Origin: Fragilaria crotonensis
Lineage: Eukaryota > Bacillariophyta > Fragilariophyceae > Fragilariales > Fragilariaceae
Length of the DNA stretch: 29,787 nt
Reading direction: 5' to 3'
Assembly (NCBI GenBank): GCA_022925895.1
Contig: JAKSYS010000728.1
Coordinates: 1-29,787 of the forward strand
In this document: positions 9,205-21,552 of the stretch, one piece after another
How the letters are laid out: each line of letters starts with the position of its first letter
Position numbering within the stretch: the stretch's first letter is position 1
Made by a program: the position numbers and the translations under genes
The notes under the pieces: model-generated
Told to the model about the DNA's origin: nothing
Seen by the model: only the letters and a program-made list of their open reading frames with translations
Database searches by the model: none

Positions 9205-10781
9205 ATGTATGTTTTCAGAACTTTTTTGGACATAGACCGATACTTCATTTGTTTAGACGCCCACCATCACTTCCGAGCTGTGAGCGATGGATCAGTGTTG
9301 TCGAACGGAAACGCATCTTACGGGTGGATACTTAGTAATCCAAGAGGCGATCGGTTAGCAGAAGGTATCAGACCGGCACGAGGACGACGAGTACATTCAT
9401 ACCGAGCAGAGGCGTGCGGTCTTCTGTCCTTTCTTCGCTTCCTCATAAGGATCGCCGACTTTACACAAATGCATGAACACAATGGCACGGAATACTTGCA
9501 ACGGACTGCCAAAGTGTACTGGACACGTCGTTCGGACGAGATCGAGAAGATAACAATGAAGACGCGCCCGTAGATTTCGACAACCACCGTGTGGTGCTGG
9601 ACGCCTTATGTCCAGAGTGGGATGTATTGATTGAGATTCAAGAGGCCCTCCGAGTTCTACCAGGATCCGCCTCCGATTTGTGGCAAGTCATCAAGACCAG
9701 AAGCAACCATAGCAAGCTCTCGAGCTTCTCGAACAACTTAATGTGGACGCGGATCGCATCGCCGACGAATATCACGAACTTTTGCATCCACAGAGGCCAT
9801 ATGTGCTAATGTCCCCGCACGCAAGAGCGCACTTAGTGTTCGAGGATGGCACTGTAACAGCAAGATACGCAGAGTTCATCGAGATACAGGCGACCGCAAT
9901 GCCATTGATGCGGCATCTGGCAAGGAAACACTGCTGGAGCGAAGCCGTGATGGAAACAATCAATTGGAAAGCCCATGGTCAAGCACTCAAGAGGAATAAA
10001 CATCGACGGTCCCACTTTGTGAAAATGGGACATGATATCCTCCCAACAACAAGTCTGCGAAACAAAAACGACGGAGGAAACAGAACATGCCCCCTCTGCC
10101 AACATCCACGCGAAGATAGCGATCACATTCTTCGATGTCACCATCCTTCACGAGCCGAATGGCGTCTCACCTTTCTTCAAGGAATCTCGGAGTATTGCAA
10201 CAAAACGGACACTTATCCCTCGATACTGCTTCTCCTCACCACAATCATGCAGAGCTGGATGAGCGGAGAAGACAACCCACGGATAGAAAGAGATCAATAT
10301 CCATCAGATATGAGTTCCATCATACGGCAACAAACAAAGATAGGATGGCGACATCTGTTCCATGGAAGATTCTCCCAGGAGCGACACCCAGCAGCGATAT
10401 CACGAACGTAAGTTCCCTGCTCAACAGAATACATCTGATAAGTGGCAAGTGGGCTTAATCCAGAAGATATGGGAACACTGGCATAAGGTCTGGACACGAC
10501 GAAACGAAGACCTACATGGCAAGGATACCAGTAGTCGCCAACAGGCTGCGCGGGTGGATATACAAGGACAACTGATCATCATACATTCCCAGCGACCAAT
10601 GATGGAAACGCAAGTGCAAACACTACTACTAGTGTCCCCAGAAGCACATGCTAGGTACCCTTTGCATGTGACAACGAATTGGCTACGAATTCATACAACA
10701 ACATTCTCCCACAGCGTCAAGCGTGTGAAAACGGGGAGTGAGATCCATCCGTTCATGTTTCAGTCCTACATCAGCGGTTGA
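9205..10781 (+). mobile_element. 5'-truncated, decayed LINE-like retroelement (RNase H and C-terminal zinc knuckle)
   Basis: Pieces of one protein lie in successive frames: 9205-9573, 9591-9720, 9743-10411 and 10362-10781. The first has an RNase H-like start (S-D-G-S ... S-Y-G-W-I-L-S, then S-Y-R-A-E-A-C-G-L-L). The third has a C-x2-C-x8-H-x4-C pattern (C-P-L-C ... D-H-I-L-R-C) typical of the region after reverse transcriptase in LINE-type ORF2 proteins. The last piece carries W-Q-x-G-L-I-Q-K-I-W and W-T-R-R-N-E-D-L-H-G. No reverse-transcriptase domain is present, fitting 5' truncation. At least three frameshifts make it inactive. It starts only about 70 bp after the double GT8 gene, where the two right-hand modules have an SPX-MFS gene. 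Confidence 0.75.
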
Positions 10782-11141
10782 TACGGATGCGACGTGATAC
10801 TGTATTATATGCAGACGCATACGGGGCAAGATAACGAACGGTACTAGTAGTACCTGCGATCCATGCAGGTGTCGTGGCTACTGGCTACACGAGTATTACA
10901 GTAGAGTACCGCGACAGCACGTTTTAAGTTAGAGTTTGATGTTAGGTTTTTTTTTCCTACCTATGGCTGGGTACAATATCAGAGTGACTCAAGTAGGCTT
11001 AGTAGGCTTTCATACAAAAAAATAGTACGAGATTTTAATACTGCCACTACCGTAGACAAATGGCATCATTGAAGACGCATGTCATAAAGATTTCAGTTTC
11101 GACACCAACAACACAAACGCAAGAATCATGAAGCGCGACGA
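10782..11141. other. Spacer between two decayed mobile elements
   Basis: No coding frame of note. It contains a short T run near 10950 and several GTAC tetramers around 10840-10910. It probably holds the 3' tail of the retroelement and the 3' flank of the transposase remnant; no terminal repeats were found by eye. Confidence 0.4.
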
Positions 11142-14100
11142 TCATGCTTCCGTATCGCCCTGATGACGAGCATTGTTAAGGAATACAGCCTTACAGAAGC
11201 TGCTGTCGAAGTCCATGGCGCATCTATGTGTCTTGAATTCTTTCAGCACCTTTTCTACCTTCACTGGAGACGCAGAGTCGTCGTCGATGCCGGAGTCCAT
11301 TGTTGCTGAATTGGTAAGTTGCTTGTGTCGTATTTTGTGATATGCTTGCATGTATGCTCGGGCGCGTTGTGGAAAGAGTCGTACTCGCTCTGTTGTCACC
11401 ACATTTCGTGAGAAGCATGCTCTCACTGTCCTTCGAAAGTTGTCCTTCCGCGCTTGTCCTTCAGAGGTTGTCTTTGATAATGATTCTTGGCGCATCCCCA
11501 TGCATATTCAATCCCCTCTCCAGCCAACTCACAATGGCATTTCGGAGTTCGATCCATAAATACGCCCATCTCCGTTGCCTTGAGTTGAAGCATCGTTTCT
11601 TGGCCCTCAAAGTCCTTGAGGTTTGACATGAGGTAGCGAAGGCTTGTGTCTTTTCTGAGTGCTCCCATTGAATCTTTTTTACCATTAACCGTATAGGTTC
11701 TTCAATCCTGACTGGGATCAATCCATCCACGCTCCCAAAGAATCTGCTCCATCCCTTTTGCTTTTCCTTCCCAGCCTTGAAGCACATCTTGTTTCTGGTA
11801 AGTGAGTGAGATGACTGCGCGTTCTGCCATGTTCCTGATATGTTTCTTACTTCCTTTTGCATTCTCAATGCCTCACTGCCGGAGCAGCTCAATCAGCTGT
11901 GGCTTGGTGTGCTCCTTTGTAGTAACCGTCGTTACGAAATGATCTTTCCTCGTTTGCTCTTGTTCTTCTGGAGTCATCCAGTATGGCCCGTTGTCTGTGG
12001 AACGGAAGACCATAGATTGAACGTCGCCCACATTGAGACTGCGGTTGTGTGGTCCAAGGTATCCATCTTCACCTTTGATAATGCTATCTCTCATGATGTT
12101 TTGCTCACCCCCGTATCCCTTGTTCATTCCATCTACTCGCAGCGCATCTTCGGGCATTCTATTGTGACCGCATGAGTGATCAAATAGGAAAAGGAAGTCG
12201 TACTGGGGATACAGAGTTGTGACAACATCAGCGCAGTCTTCCAATTGAAGGACCATTGAATCGTATGTCCAGTATCCTTCTGCAGACGCTCCATACTCGA
12301 ACTCCAGAACAAAGGGACTTATGGTAAGTGGCTGCTTGAATTCGCTTCCTCGTTTCTTCTTGGCCGCCAACTCATCCTTGTATTTCTTTCCAAGTCTATT
12401 AGCATTCACGCGTTGGAGTTGTTCGGTTGTTAGCGACACTCCAAACCCAAACTCACGTGAAGCAAATCCGGACATCATCACTCCAAGGCCATCGTCTTTT
12501 GGTATCAGTGCCTGTTCGCGATTTGGCCCAGTCCAACTCTTGTTTGTAAATGAATACTGTTTGACAATGCATTCGTCTTGACCGAACGAAATGACAGGGC
12601 GCTCATCCGGATTCATTCGCACGCTGAGATTTCCGCCAAATATAGTTTGTTCGTTCATGCAATCCATGAATCCTCGGCAGGTGTCAACATGATACTCCAC
12701 CATTGCTTTTCCGGTAAGTTCGTCGGTGTACTTGTATCCGCTGCCCTTTGTGACTTCGCCTAACGCTTGCAGTTTCTCCGCCTCTTCCAGACTTACTTGA
12801 ATCCACCGAAACATTCTGCGCTCAAGCGATAGATATCGGTCGCAGAAGTCCCACCGATATTGAACTGTTGCCTTCCTTTCATGTCCGTCAACGTAATATC
12901 CCTTTCGACGTGTTTCATATCGAAATCCTAGCTTCAACATCCATTGGTAAGTCGTCTTACGACAGAGACAGCTTAAGCCGTACTCTTGGAACAGATTCAA
13001 CTTCTCTTCTTCAAACTCACAATTGATTATTTCATTCTGTCCTTGCAGGCGTTCCATGACAAGCGATTTTACAATTGTATCGTGAAGATACGAATGCATC
13101 ATCTCGACTGAAAGCTCAGTAAGATTCGCGCGGCCATACTCTTTTATCACAGTAACGACAATAGGATGTGCCTCTAGGAAAGCAGGTAAGTCTCTGTTGC
13201 CCTTTCTCTTGATGGAAAACAATTTCTTCTTACAAAACTGAACATGCCATCGTCGCAGAACTCTTTCGTTCGTTATGTATTTTATATGAACGGCAGCAAG
13301 TTGATCGATTGCATCACGGCAGCAATCATTCCACTTCTTGAATGGCATCTCCTCAATGGCAACACGGTAAGCCTGCGCGAGGTATCTTGCTTTCATTCTT
13401 ATGTCCTCTTTCTTGTGCTCACTCATTGTGTCCTCGTCATCCTCAGAATCCAAACCCTCGACAATTGTTTTGAAGGCGACAGCAGATGAGTTTGCGTTGT
13501 CGAGGACGGCAATCAATTCCTCAACTCGGTCGAGTACAGTCTCCTTGTCTTCGGAGGCATTAAAAAGCTTGAATGCCAGTTTCGACTGCCACCAGATATT
13601 GCATCCTGGAGGAAGCTGGGGCTTTGTGTCGGACTCTTGTTCCGTCTTTATCGTTATGCTGGTCGGCGTCTCCTGCTCATCTCGATTGCTGCTGCTACTA
13701 GAAGTATGATTGGAAAGACGGCATGCTGGTACTACTTGTTCGGTATGCTGACTAGTTGTCGGAGTAGAGTCTTGACAACAAAGTCTTTTAGCTGCTCTTT
13801 CAACCTCTTCTTCTTTATTTTGTCGTTTACACTGGATTGCTTCTTGGTTCTTTGCGATTGTCACCAAGTCAATTACATCGGGCGGAAACTGCCGTTGTTC
13901 TTTGTTTCGGGTCGCACGTTCCAGTGCCCTTATGTCATCCATCATATCTGGGATAGTGGCAAACCAAGCCTTTCCTAATGATGGACTCTGGACATGATCG
14001 TTTCCATTTGGATCACACAGATAGTAACAATGATTTCTTCGCTTGGTATCTTTTGGGCGGTAGGTATCGTAATAGATCCCAAACTGGTTTGGAGCTGACT

Positions 14101-14338
14101 TTTCTGCCTGCATATCTAGCTTCAATGCCGGATCTTTCAACAAAGCATTATTAAGATCATTGGCATTGAATTGTAGGGGCTCTGGAATTGTAAACCACTC
14201 ATGACAGAGTGCAACAAGGTGGTCAGCAGTCCGCCACTTGTGTCGGAAACAAGTTTCACGACAAAGGTACTTTACGGAGCTTCTGATGAACCGATACCTT
14301 TCTCTTGGGTGGAGCCAAATGGATGACTGCATTCTCAT
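11142..14338 (-). pseudogene. DDE transposase-like gene with in-frame TGA codons and a frameshift
   Basis: From an ATG at 14338 an 821-codon frame runs to TGA at 11875-11873. The same frame continues as sensible protein through TGA codons at 11704-11702 and 11425-11423. A shift into another frame then gives the C-terminus, ending at 11142. The N-terminal third is charged and low in complexity. The central part has D-E at residues 588-589 (G-Q-D-E-C) and Asp720 in F-L-F-D-H-S-C-G-H. A likely third acid lies beyond the first TGA (I-E-Y-A-W-G, Glu codon 11509-11507, preceded by H-C-E-L). This order of D, D and E with a His-rich second motif fits a DDE-fold transposase related to the IS630/Tc1 type, seen in fungi and algae as large single-gene proteins. 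The C-terminus (F-K-T-H-R-C-A-M-D-F-D) also looks like part of the family. The family name is uncertain and no terminal inverted repeats were found. Probably dead. Confidence 0.7.
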
Positions 14339-14569
14339 ACAATTGAAGAAGGGAATAGACGCTTTGGCTCCACCTGATAAGCACTCAAAGATTGGAAATG
14401 AGCGACGGCGTTTTCACCATCGTCGAGAGACGGTCCTCGTGTTGTTTGTGCGGAAAAATAATGGCGCGAAGACATCGGACGGCGCGTTTTTTGACGTCAC
14501 GTACTAGGGTTACACAGAGCTACAAGAAGGATCCGAATTTTTTACCCAGCCATACAGCTTTTACTCTGA

Positions 14570-14888
14570 TGTTGATGTTAAACTCCTACAAAGCTGTGAT
14601 TCTTCGAACCAGAAGAAAGCTGAACAGACTGCTGCACATGCTGATCAGGCCTGTGGCAGTGATCAGCAAATCGAACGTCGCGCCACCATCAGTCCCCAGT
14701 CCCCACACGGGTTGCCAACCATCCAGAGTTCAGCGTGCCAGCTCCTAGAACAGCAGGCACCACATAATTACTCATCAAGAATGGAACAAACAATTTGCTA
14801 GCTTCAAGCCTACTGAAAGCAATCAAACTTCCAGCAATGTAACAAGCAAATCCAAATGAGGGTGGTTGATCTGCCTTGTCCACTAGCC
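14570..14888 (-). pseudogene. C-terminal fragment of an SPX-MFS gene
   Basis: The minus strand matches the last ~100 codons of the intact SPX-MFS gene plus the start of its 3' flank. Recognisable pieces are Y-I-A-G-S-L-I-A-F-S, G-T-L-N-S-G and D-L-L-I-T-A-x-G-L-I-S, then L-V-R-R. A deletion of about 30 bp lies near 14605, and small indels break the frame. Homology begins at about 14570 in the 3' flank shared with 27460-27490, and stops near 14888. Orientation and position fit the transporter half of the left GT8/SPX-MFS module, cut off from its GT8 partner by the mobile elements at 9205-14338. Confidence 0.8.
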
Positions 14889-17800
14889 TCTTCTAACATG
14901 TTTATCATAGATCTATTTCTAGGTTGATGCTCTTCATTGCGGCGGCTTTCCAAGGCGGGCAATTGGTAAATGACAGAATGGAGTGTTAAATAATGGGGAT
15001 CGATCAGCAAGAAAGTGTCTCATGGAATGAGAAGAAACCAGTAATTTGGTGTTGTGATGACCAGGACCAGATAGAGCCATCAAGTTGGATGGAAAGGAAG
15101 CGGCAGCGGTTGTAGAATAGAGGAGGGAAGGCGTCAAAAGTGGAACCCAGAGTGCGAGTAACACACAGAAAATACGTAAAGCGAAGTTGTTGTCCGGTGC
15201 ATTACACGAAGATCTCGAGGTTGGTAAGGTTGCAAGTCGAAGGCTTCTTTGGCGATGGCGTGGGGTTGTTTGACAAGGAAATTGTCCAGGATTGGTGAAA
15301 TAGTACTAGCCTTGAAGAATAGGGGATAAATGCTATCTTGGGAATAGAGGAATAGAGAACTAGAGAACAAGTCCAAAGAATTTCTCATGAAGAGCAGTAT
15401 TGTGGCTGTGCCACAAATTCTTGAACTGCTCTGACATCACATAAGCTAGAAGAGATAGGTTGAACCCTTGGTGTGGTTATCCTTGAGACTTGTGGTACCA
15501 GAGACAGCATACATGCAAGCCCAGTCAGATGCAATCAAACCCCTGAAAAATTAACCTATCCAGCAGAATTTTGACTAGACATTACAAATTGACTTGCATT
15601 TGGATAAATGGGATCACCCAGGGTCCACCAAGATGTGATATCCCGAAGAAGTGCAGGAGCGTATGTCGACCCTTGAAGTGCCTTTTGCAGCACAATGTTG
15701 TATTTGAACTTCATCACACATGGTACAGGCCAGGAAAGGAAATGTTGAAAATCTTCTGTTGCATTCAATACATACAATTGTTAGCCAGTGGATTGCGGGG
15801 GTCATATGACACGCTCGGCGATTTCCAAGAAGGTTGAGTCAATTATGAAATAGCTACGTTCGGTGTATGGGGAGTGTGGAGCAGCCTGGTGCGGCATCTT
15901 GTGACACTACCGGTAGGTGATGGACAAGGACAGGACAGAGTGCGTTGCAGGAATCAAGGGGGAACTTTGATTGTGGACCTGACAAACCAATACGCGTTGG
16001 ATGAGGACAAATACACGCTTGAAGCATGGCAGTATGGCTGAAGTTTGTTCGTGGACTACATGACACCGACGAGCGCACTCACCAGAGGACCTGGCAGCAA
16101 AGTCCCGTTGACACCACCACACAATAACAGCACCCCTGATATGAGTGCCATGACCTTTGCCCAATGATGGGGAGAAACAGGCACCAGCAGTATTGTAGTT
16201 GTGCACAATGGTATCACTTGTTACAGCTGCTGCCAATAGAGAAGTTTTTATGCCAGCGATTGTCCTACTGAGAGATTGGGAGTGAAAGATGTTGGGACAA
16301 TGCTCGTCAAATGCGCATACTTCCTTGAACAGGCAAACACAATGAAATCAATCCGAACTGAATATTTTTGTACTATCAGTCTACCATTCATTTTTTACCC
16401 AACAACGCTTGAGAACATCAGAAGCAGTGAGCAAGCCTGTGTACATCAGGGCTACTACCGCATGATTGCCAATCCTGGGCAAAGTCTGGTACAACCTGGA
16501 CTCCATTAATTACAGTAATCATGGGTCCACAAGCACTTGCTATGCAGGTGGGGGACTGCATTATCCACCAAGGCAATTGCAGCTGCTGTCCCAAAAGGTC
16601 AAAATTATGTTGGACATTCTGATCGCTGTTCATTGATTTTGGATGCTGTATGCATTGCATAACTGACACCAACATGAGGAAGTTGGCCAAATGTATCCAT
16701 GCTGCGTCAGAAGAGGGCAGCCCAGATGGTAGGAAGCAAATGGTAGAATTGACTGGCTGCAACTGAACATTGAAGGTTTAACTTACATTACTCAACAAAC
16801 AAAAAAGACTAGACTTCTTGCTTTTCAATCAGCTTATCATGCTGTACTTAAAATGGTGAACATACAGAGAAGAATTTGACTTCAAGTGCATGACCTTATT
16901 TTGCCACTTACTGTGCTGGGCAGCTGCTGGATGTTGTTGAGGGCATCCAAACAAAAGCTTACATCTGGAATGATTCCGTCCTTGAGATCATTGCACCTGC
17001 TGATAGTCCTGTCCTGTACTCCTTGCTTCTGGCTTAAAACTAGCATCTCAGTGGCATGCTGAGATCCAGCAGCCAGAGGGCTTCAAACTCCGTTGTCCAA
17101 TTCAAATGGAATTATTGCAAGCTGCATCCTGGGCTTCCTTATATCTAGTGCGTCAATTGATTTCTTTTGATTGGCCCCATTCTTGCATCATCATTGAGTG
17201 CCCTTTATCTTCCAAAGAAGGATTGGATAAGAAACCAAGACACACGTTGCAACTCCCTGAAGTATTTCATCATTTTATCATTCTTGTTCTCTCATGAATT
17301 CATTGTTGAAAGTGCCAGTCAAGTTGACATGCTTGTTTGGAAGATAGTAGAAATGGAATTCTTCAAAGTTCGTTTTTGATGGCTTCCAACATCATTGTCA
17401 GAAATCAGTCTCAAGAAGAATGAGCAACGCATGCAGCTAAGAAAGCTGAGTTGTTTATGCCTAAAACTGCAGCAATTGGAATGGAGGTTGCATTTGTGTT
17501 CACATAGTTGATTACCACAAAATCAAGTCTGTTGTTGTAGAAGCACCCATTCTGCTAGAATGCTCTTGTGCCGATCACAACAACCCACTGAGACATCATC
17601 ATTTTCAAGTTTCAGAGCCTCTACTACCATTATATAGAAGTGTTGCAGGACGGTCTGGAAATGAGAAAGAGCACAGCACTCCTTTTTCAGGAGGTTCAAA
17701 ACTGCCATTTGGTGGAAATTTCTATTTTTTTGGGCATATTGGCATGTTTCATTTATAGCCACCACATCAATTTTTATTGTACTTGCATTATAGATAGAAG

Positions 17801-20210
17801 GTCTACAAAGTCCATATTCTGTATATGTATACATTTACATTTATAAACTACTCGTACTCTTCAGCCATGTGCCTACAGGTCACAACAGATAATGTTGCAC
17901 AAAAGAACATACACCATTAATGAATAATATATTTATTGATTCAATTCAGTGTCCCTCTATGTTCTGACACAAGCCATTTTGCATAAGGATTAATTCACTA
18001 TAATTTGCCATTGCTATTCCACAGACAGCATACCAAGAATACTTGTGCTTGTCAAGAAAGGAACAAAGGAAGGCTTTTCCTGTGAAGAAGCACACACCAA
18101 GCCATCTGGTTACTCAAAGGTTGCCCTTACATATGGAAACCAGTTACAAACTAGTGCTCGGGCAGGTCATGTGTTACTGGACCAAGGGTGCAAGAACAAC
18201 ATATTGTTCACTCTTTTTGACTCAGCCTTTAAATTCGAAATGTTCATCCAAGGCCTATCACTAGTCACACCATCAAGCAGTTCATTTCCCCTTCCCACCA
18301 TCCCTTTCTTTCCTTGCTGATCGGTTCCCATTCCACAACTACCAGTGTTAGCAATGACCTGCTTAGCACCATGCGGCATTCTTGTATGACATAGGTGTAC
18401 CTGGGACCAGTCTCATACGACCAGTAAAATACGAACTGCACCCCCAAAAATCCATCTGTTGGGCTACATGAATGGCTTATGTCTGGTTTTAGTGGAGCTC
18501 ATTATTAAAAAAAAGTGGGGAAGAAGGGGAGAAAAAGGAGGAAAGAGTTGTACTGCGGATCGGATACTTGGATCCACGTACTACTGCTACTACATCATAC
18601 GTTACCTGATGTTACAGCAGTGCGATGACAACGGTACAACAGTAAGGTACTACTGCAGATAGTACTAATGAATGCAACACGCCATGATGCTGGTTCTCAC
18701 TTTGTAACTTAATAAGATCTTACAAATGTGGTCATCACCTCACTGTAGAGCACGTGGATGTGGATGAAATGATCAGTAATTGTATTTTATCATGTGCTGG
18801 TGCATAGCTATGAAGACGAAAGTAAATGAAAAAACATTAATATTATGTACTCAGTAGTACTTTGCCATTTGAGGTCCACCAGTAAATAATCAGTACTCTG
18901 CTGGAATGGTGGAAACTATGAGACAAGCCCAAACAAGAGAAGAGCACTCTGCTGCCATCACAAATCAGCAAAGACCTCTGTGGCTTTTTCAGGCCCATAC
19001 AATGCTCTATGCATGTATCATGTCCATGCATTCTGATGCATCAGCTCCATTCTGAATTCTGATGCATCAGCATGCTGATGGTAAGGACTGCACCATGCAT
19101 CAAGGTACAAATTAGGACTGCACCCTCTATCCAGTTGGTGTAAATACTATGTCATACGAGCTTTTATACGCATGACTTGCTGATTGTGTATAAGATGAAT
19201 CTTTTTGAAATCATGACACAAAGAGACATGTCCCTGCAATGCTGTCCTGCAAGAATACTCAATATGAATACAATGCGGTTGACTTAAGTGCTGCCTCACC
19301 CAATTGCCAGGAAGGCTTAACCAAGGAAACACTCAAAGCCTTGTCCATTACTAGCTATTTTGAAATGGCTTCTGCAAAAGTCCATGAATTGAAAGTTGGG
19401 AGGGCTGTCTTGCAAATTCAATCAGACTAAATCTTAGCAGCATGATGGACAAAATGCAACAGTACCAACTTCATCCTGTGTCCAAATCATAGCACAGCAG
19501 CGACTGGCAGTCATGTTGTGATCTTTGAACCAAAAATGTTGATTGGACCTTGTCTCAAGCAGTCAGTACAATTGAATTTCAATTTGAGTTTTTCTCTGCA
19601 CAAGAATTGATGCCATGATTGAACATGAATAAATGTATTGATAGCACCAGCCACCACTCTCTAGAGCAACATCCTATAGTTGAAGAAATGCATCACACTA
19701 AACTTTGATTCCGTGGTTGAAGTACTATTCCAATTCAAAACACCTAAGTGACACACAATAGCTTGTGCTCCAAATGCAGGGAGTATGTTTGATTGCAGCC
19801 TTTTGCACCCCCTATGATTTTTAGCTTTTTAGATATGAGACGATTTCTTGATGTCACATCTGTACTGATGCAACAATATTGAGATGTCTCATTTGGACCT
19901 GATGGCAGAATTCTGCCATGTTACAAAAGGCCCTCCAAAGGCCTGCTTGTTGCCAACAACAACACAGTGCCCTTGGGTTGTTGCCATGAGTACCACACCT
20001 CAGACTCAGCATTCAGTGAAAGCTACAGCTGGTGGTTACCCACCAGCATGTCAATGATAGCAAGCCATGACAATGCTGCAAGGCATGCTAGTAGAAAGTC
20101 TGTGGATTTCCCACTCTGCAGGTCTACTAAATGACACAAGTTTAATGAGCAAGATGAGATGGAGCATATTCATTAATTCTAGTGCTGCAACCTGTTCAGC
20201 CCTCATTTTC
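14889..20210. other. Long gene-free block, CpG-depleted, probable dead transposon DNA
   Basis: No frame here shows a recognisable domain; the longest stop-free stretches are about 100 codons with no family signature. From about 15300, and most strongly from 16500 to 20200, CpG is very rare. I count roughly 33 CpG in 3.7 kb by eye where base composition predicts about 160, and TG/CA are abundant. Neighbouring genes have several CpG per 60 bases. The change at about 20210 is abrupt. This is the usual mark of long-term cytosine methylation of an old repeat. I could not name the element. Confidence 0.5.
19033..19070. repeat. Twin 12-bp palindromes
   Basis: The perfect palindrome ctgatgcatcag occurs at 19033-19044 and again at 19059-19070, inside a longer direct repeat. 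It lies in the CpG-poor block; a site for a dimeric DNA-binding protein or a relic of an element end are possible. Confidence 0.4.
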
Positions 20211-20220
20211 CCATCGTGGT

Positions 20221-20835
20221 GCTTCTGAGTAGTACCGGTGCAATGGCGTTGCGGATAAGAAGTACGGGTATTGCATAGATGCGTACGTGTTAGAGTATCG
20301 CGTTGTACGGTACTGTAGTACTCCGAGTACGCATACCCTAAATACTGCAGGGAGTGGCTCGTAGCGCCTACTCAAAGTGCAGTACAGCTTTTTATCTTGA
20401 TGTACACAGTACATATTGAACGCTGGGCTACGGCAAAAGTATCAAGCTTTACGACGATATGATTGGTCAACGCAATAAGAGTATCGAGCTTTTCTACGAT
20501 GTGATTGGTCAACATTAAGTATGTACCACAAAAATCTCTGTACAAATCACGTACGCGAAAAGCTTAATACGGAGTACTCCACGCTATGACCAGGCATGAG
20601 CCACATGATGAATGATGAATCGTCACCAAAGAATGTCTGTACAAGTATTCATACTATGGACTGTGTACATTTTATTTTGCGTATGTGCACACATGTTCGT
20701 GTAACTCAGTGTACACGTACTAGTACTCCGTACTTACTAGAGAATATAAGATGTTGCCTGTTAGAAGCGAAATACGATAGTATATGTATAGAGTACCGGT
20801 AGTATTTCGGAGACTGTAGGCTGTAGTACTGGTAC
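20221..20835. other. GTAC-dense island
   Basis: By eye I count 23 GTAC tetramers in 615 bases, against about 2-3 expected. Many sit in longer forms such as agtactccg and agtaccgg. The island begins directly where the CpG-depleted block ends and lies 0.7-1.3 kb upstream of the GT8 gene at 21553. No gene is seen in it. Confidence 0.5.
20438..20521. repeat. 42-bp tandem repeat carrying inverted CCAAT boxes
   Basis: Two imperfect 42-bp units (20438-20479 and 20480-20521) each contain tgattggtcaa, an inverted CCAAT box, at 20460 and 20502. It is about 1.05 kb upstream of the GT8 start at 21553, so it could be a promoter element of that gene or of an unseen transcript. Confidence 0.45.
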
Positions 20836-21552
20836 GAAAATCAAAGAATACGAAATCCATGAGGCGAGCGTTGCGACTTCCAGAACCCATTAAATACCTG
20901 CTAGGTTCTCTAAGTAGTGTCAGTTGAGCAAAAAGGAATCAGCTCGCATGAACAAAAAACACCAGAATGCCGGCTTCTAAAAATAGTACGAGTACTTGTG
21001 TTTATATTCAACGAGAGTACTATGACATATAGACCAGGCATGCATACAGTTACCTTGAATAACCACTGCAGTACAGAGTTCCTCTACAGGCTTGGAAGTT
21101 TGGAGACCACTAGGCGGCTTAACCCTAAGACGGAGAGCAAGCTTCCGGTCGTAGTTGTTGCAGCAACCTACTGTCAAAAACGGACAGGATGAAATACAAC
21201 AACTTACATATATATATATATAGTAATAAATCCTCGGAGTAATTAAGACCCATAGGGTTTTCGAAGGTGCGAAGTCGAAGCCGTTGGGGAATCTCCTGCT
21301 TCGAAAACCACAGCGAGACGAAGGCCTTCATCGATCATCAGATGACGCTTCCCTTTTCACAAAAAAAGGTAATAGAGGTCTCTCTTTATACATGCGTATG
21401 TATCCAAGAAGTTGTTCTCAACCCTTACAGGTCTCATCGTAGTTCAGTGAGAATAAGCAAGTTTCACCGACTATTTGTGCCTCCGCTAACGAACATAGCC
21501 GAATCGGACACGTTCCTAGGAAGAGTCTCACTCCATTCATTGCCGAGCACTC
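20836..21552. other. Upstream region of the second GT8 gene
   Basis: No convincing gene. It includes a short (AT)n microsatellite at 21208-21222. The last ~30 bases before 21553 resemble the sequence before 6591 in the double GT8 gene. Confidence 0.4.

Noticed and set aside
11461..11892. Minus-strand 143-codon frame overlapping the end of the transposase-like gene
   Set aside because: The frame that continues the 821-codon frame through the TGA codons gives the family-like protein (H-C-E-L, I-E-Y-A-W-G); this one is a shadow.
11142..14520. Terminal inverted repeats of the DDE element
   Set aside because: I compared the flanks near 10990-11140 with those near 14340-14520 by eye and found no convincing complementary ends.
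16418..16762. Stop-free minus-strand stretch of 114 codons
   Set aside because: No ATG at its start, no recognisable motif, and it lies in the CpG-depleted block; it may be part of a dead element but cannot be called a gene.
21208..21222. (AT)n run
   Set aside because: A short simple microsatellite with no supporting promoter context; not treated as a TATA box because it is about 340 bp from the nearest start.
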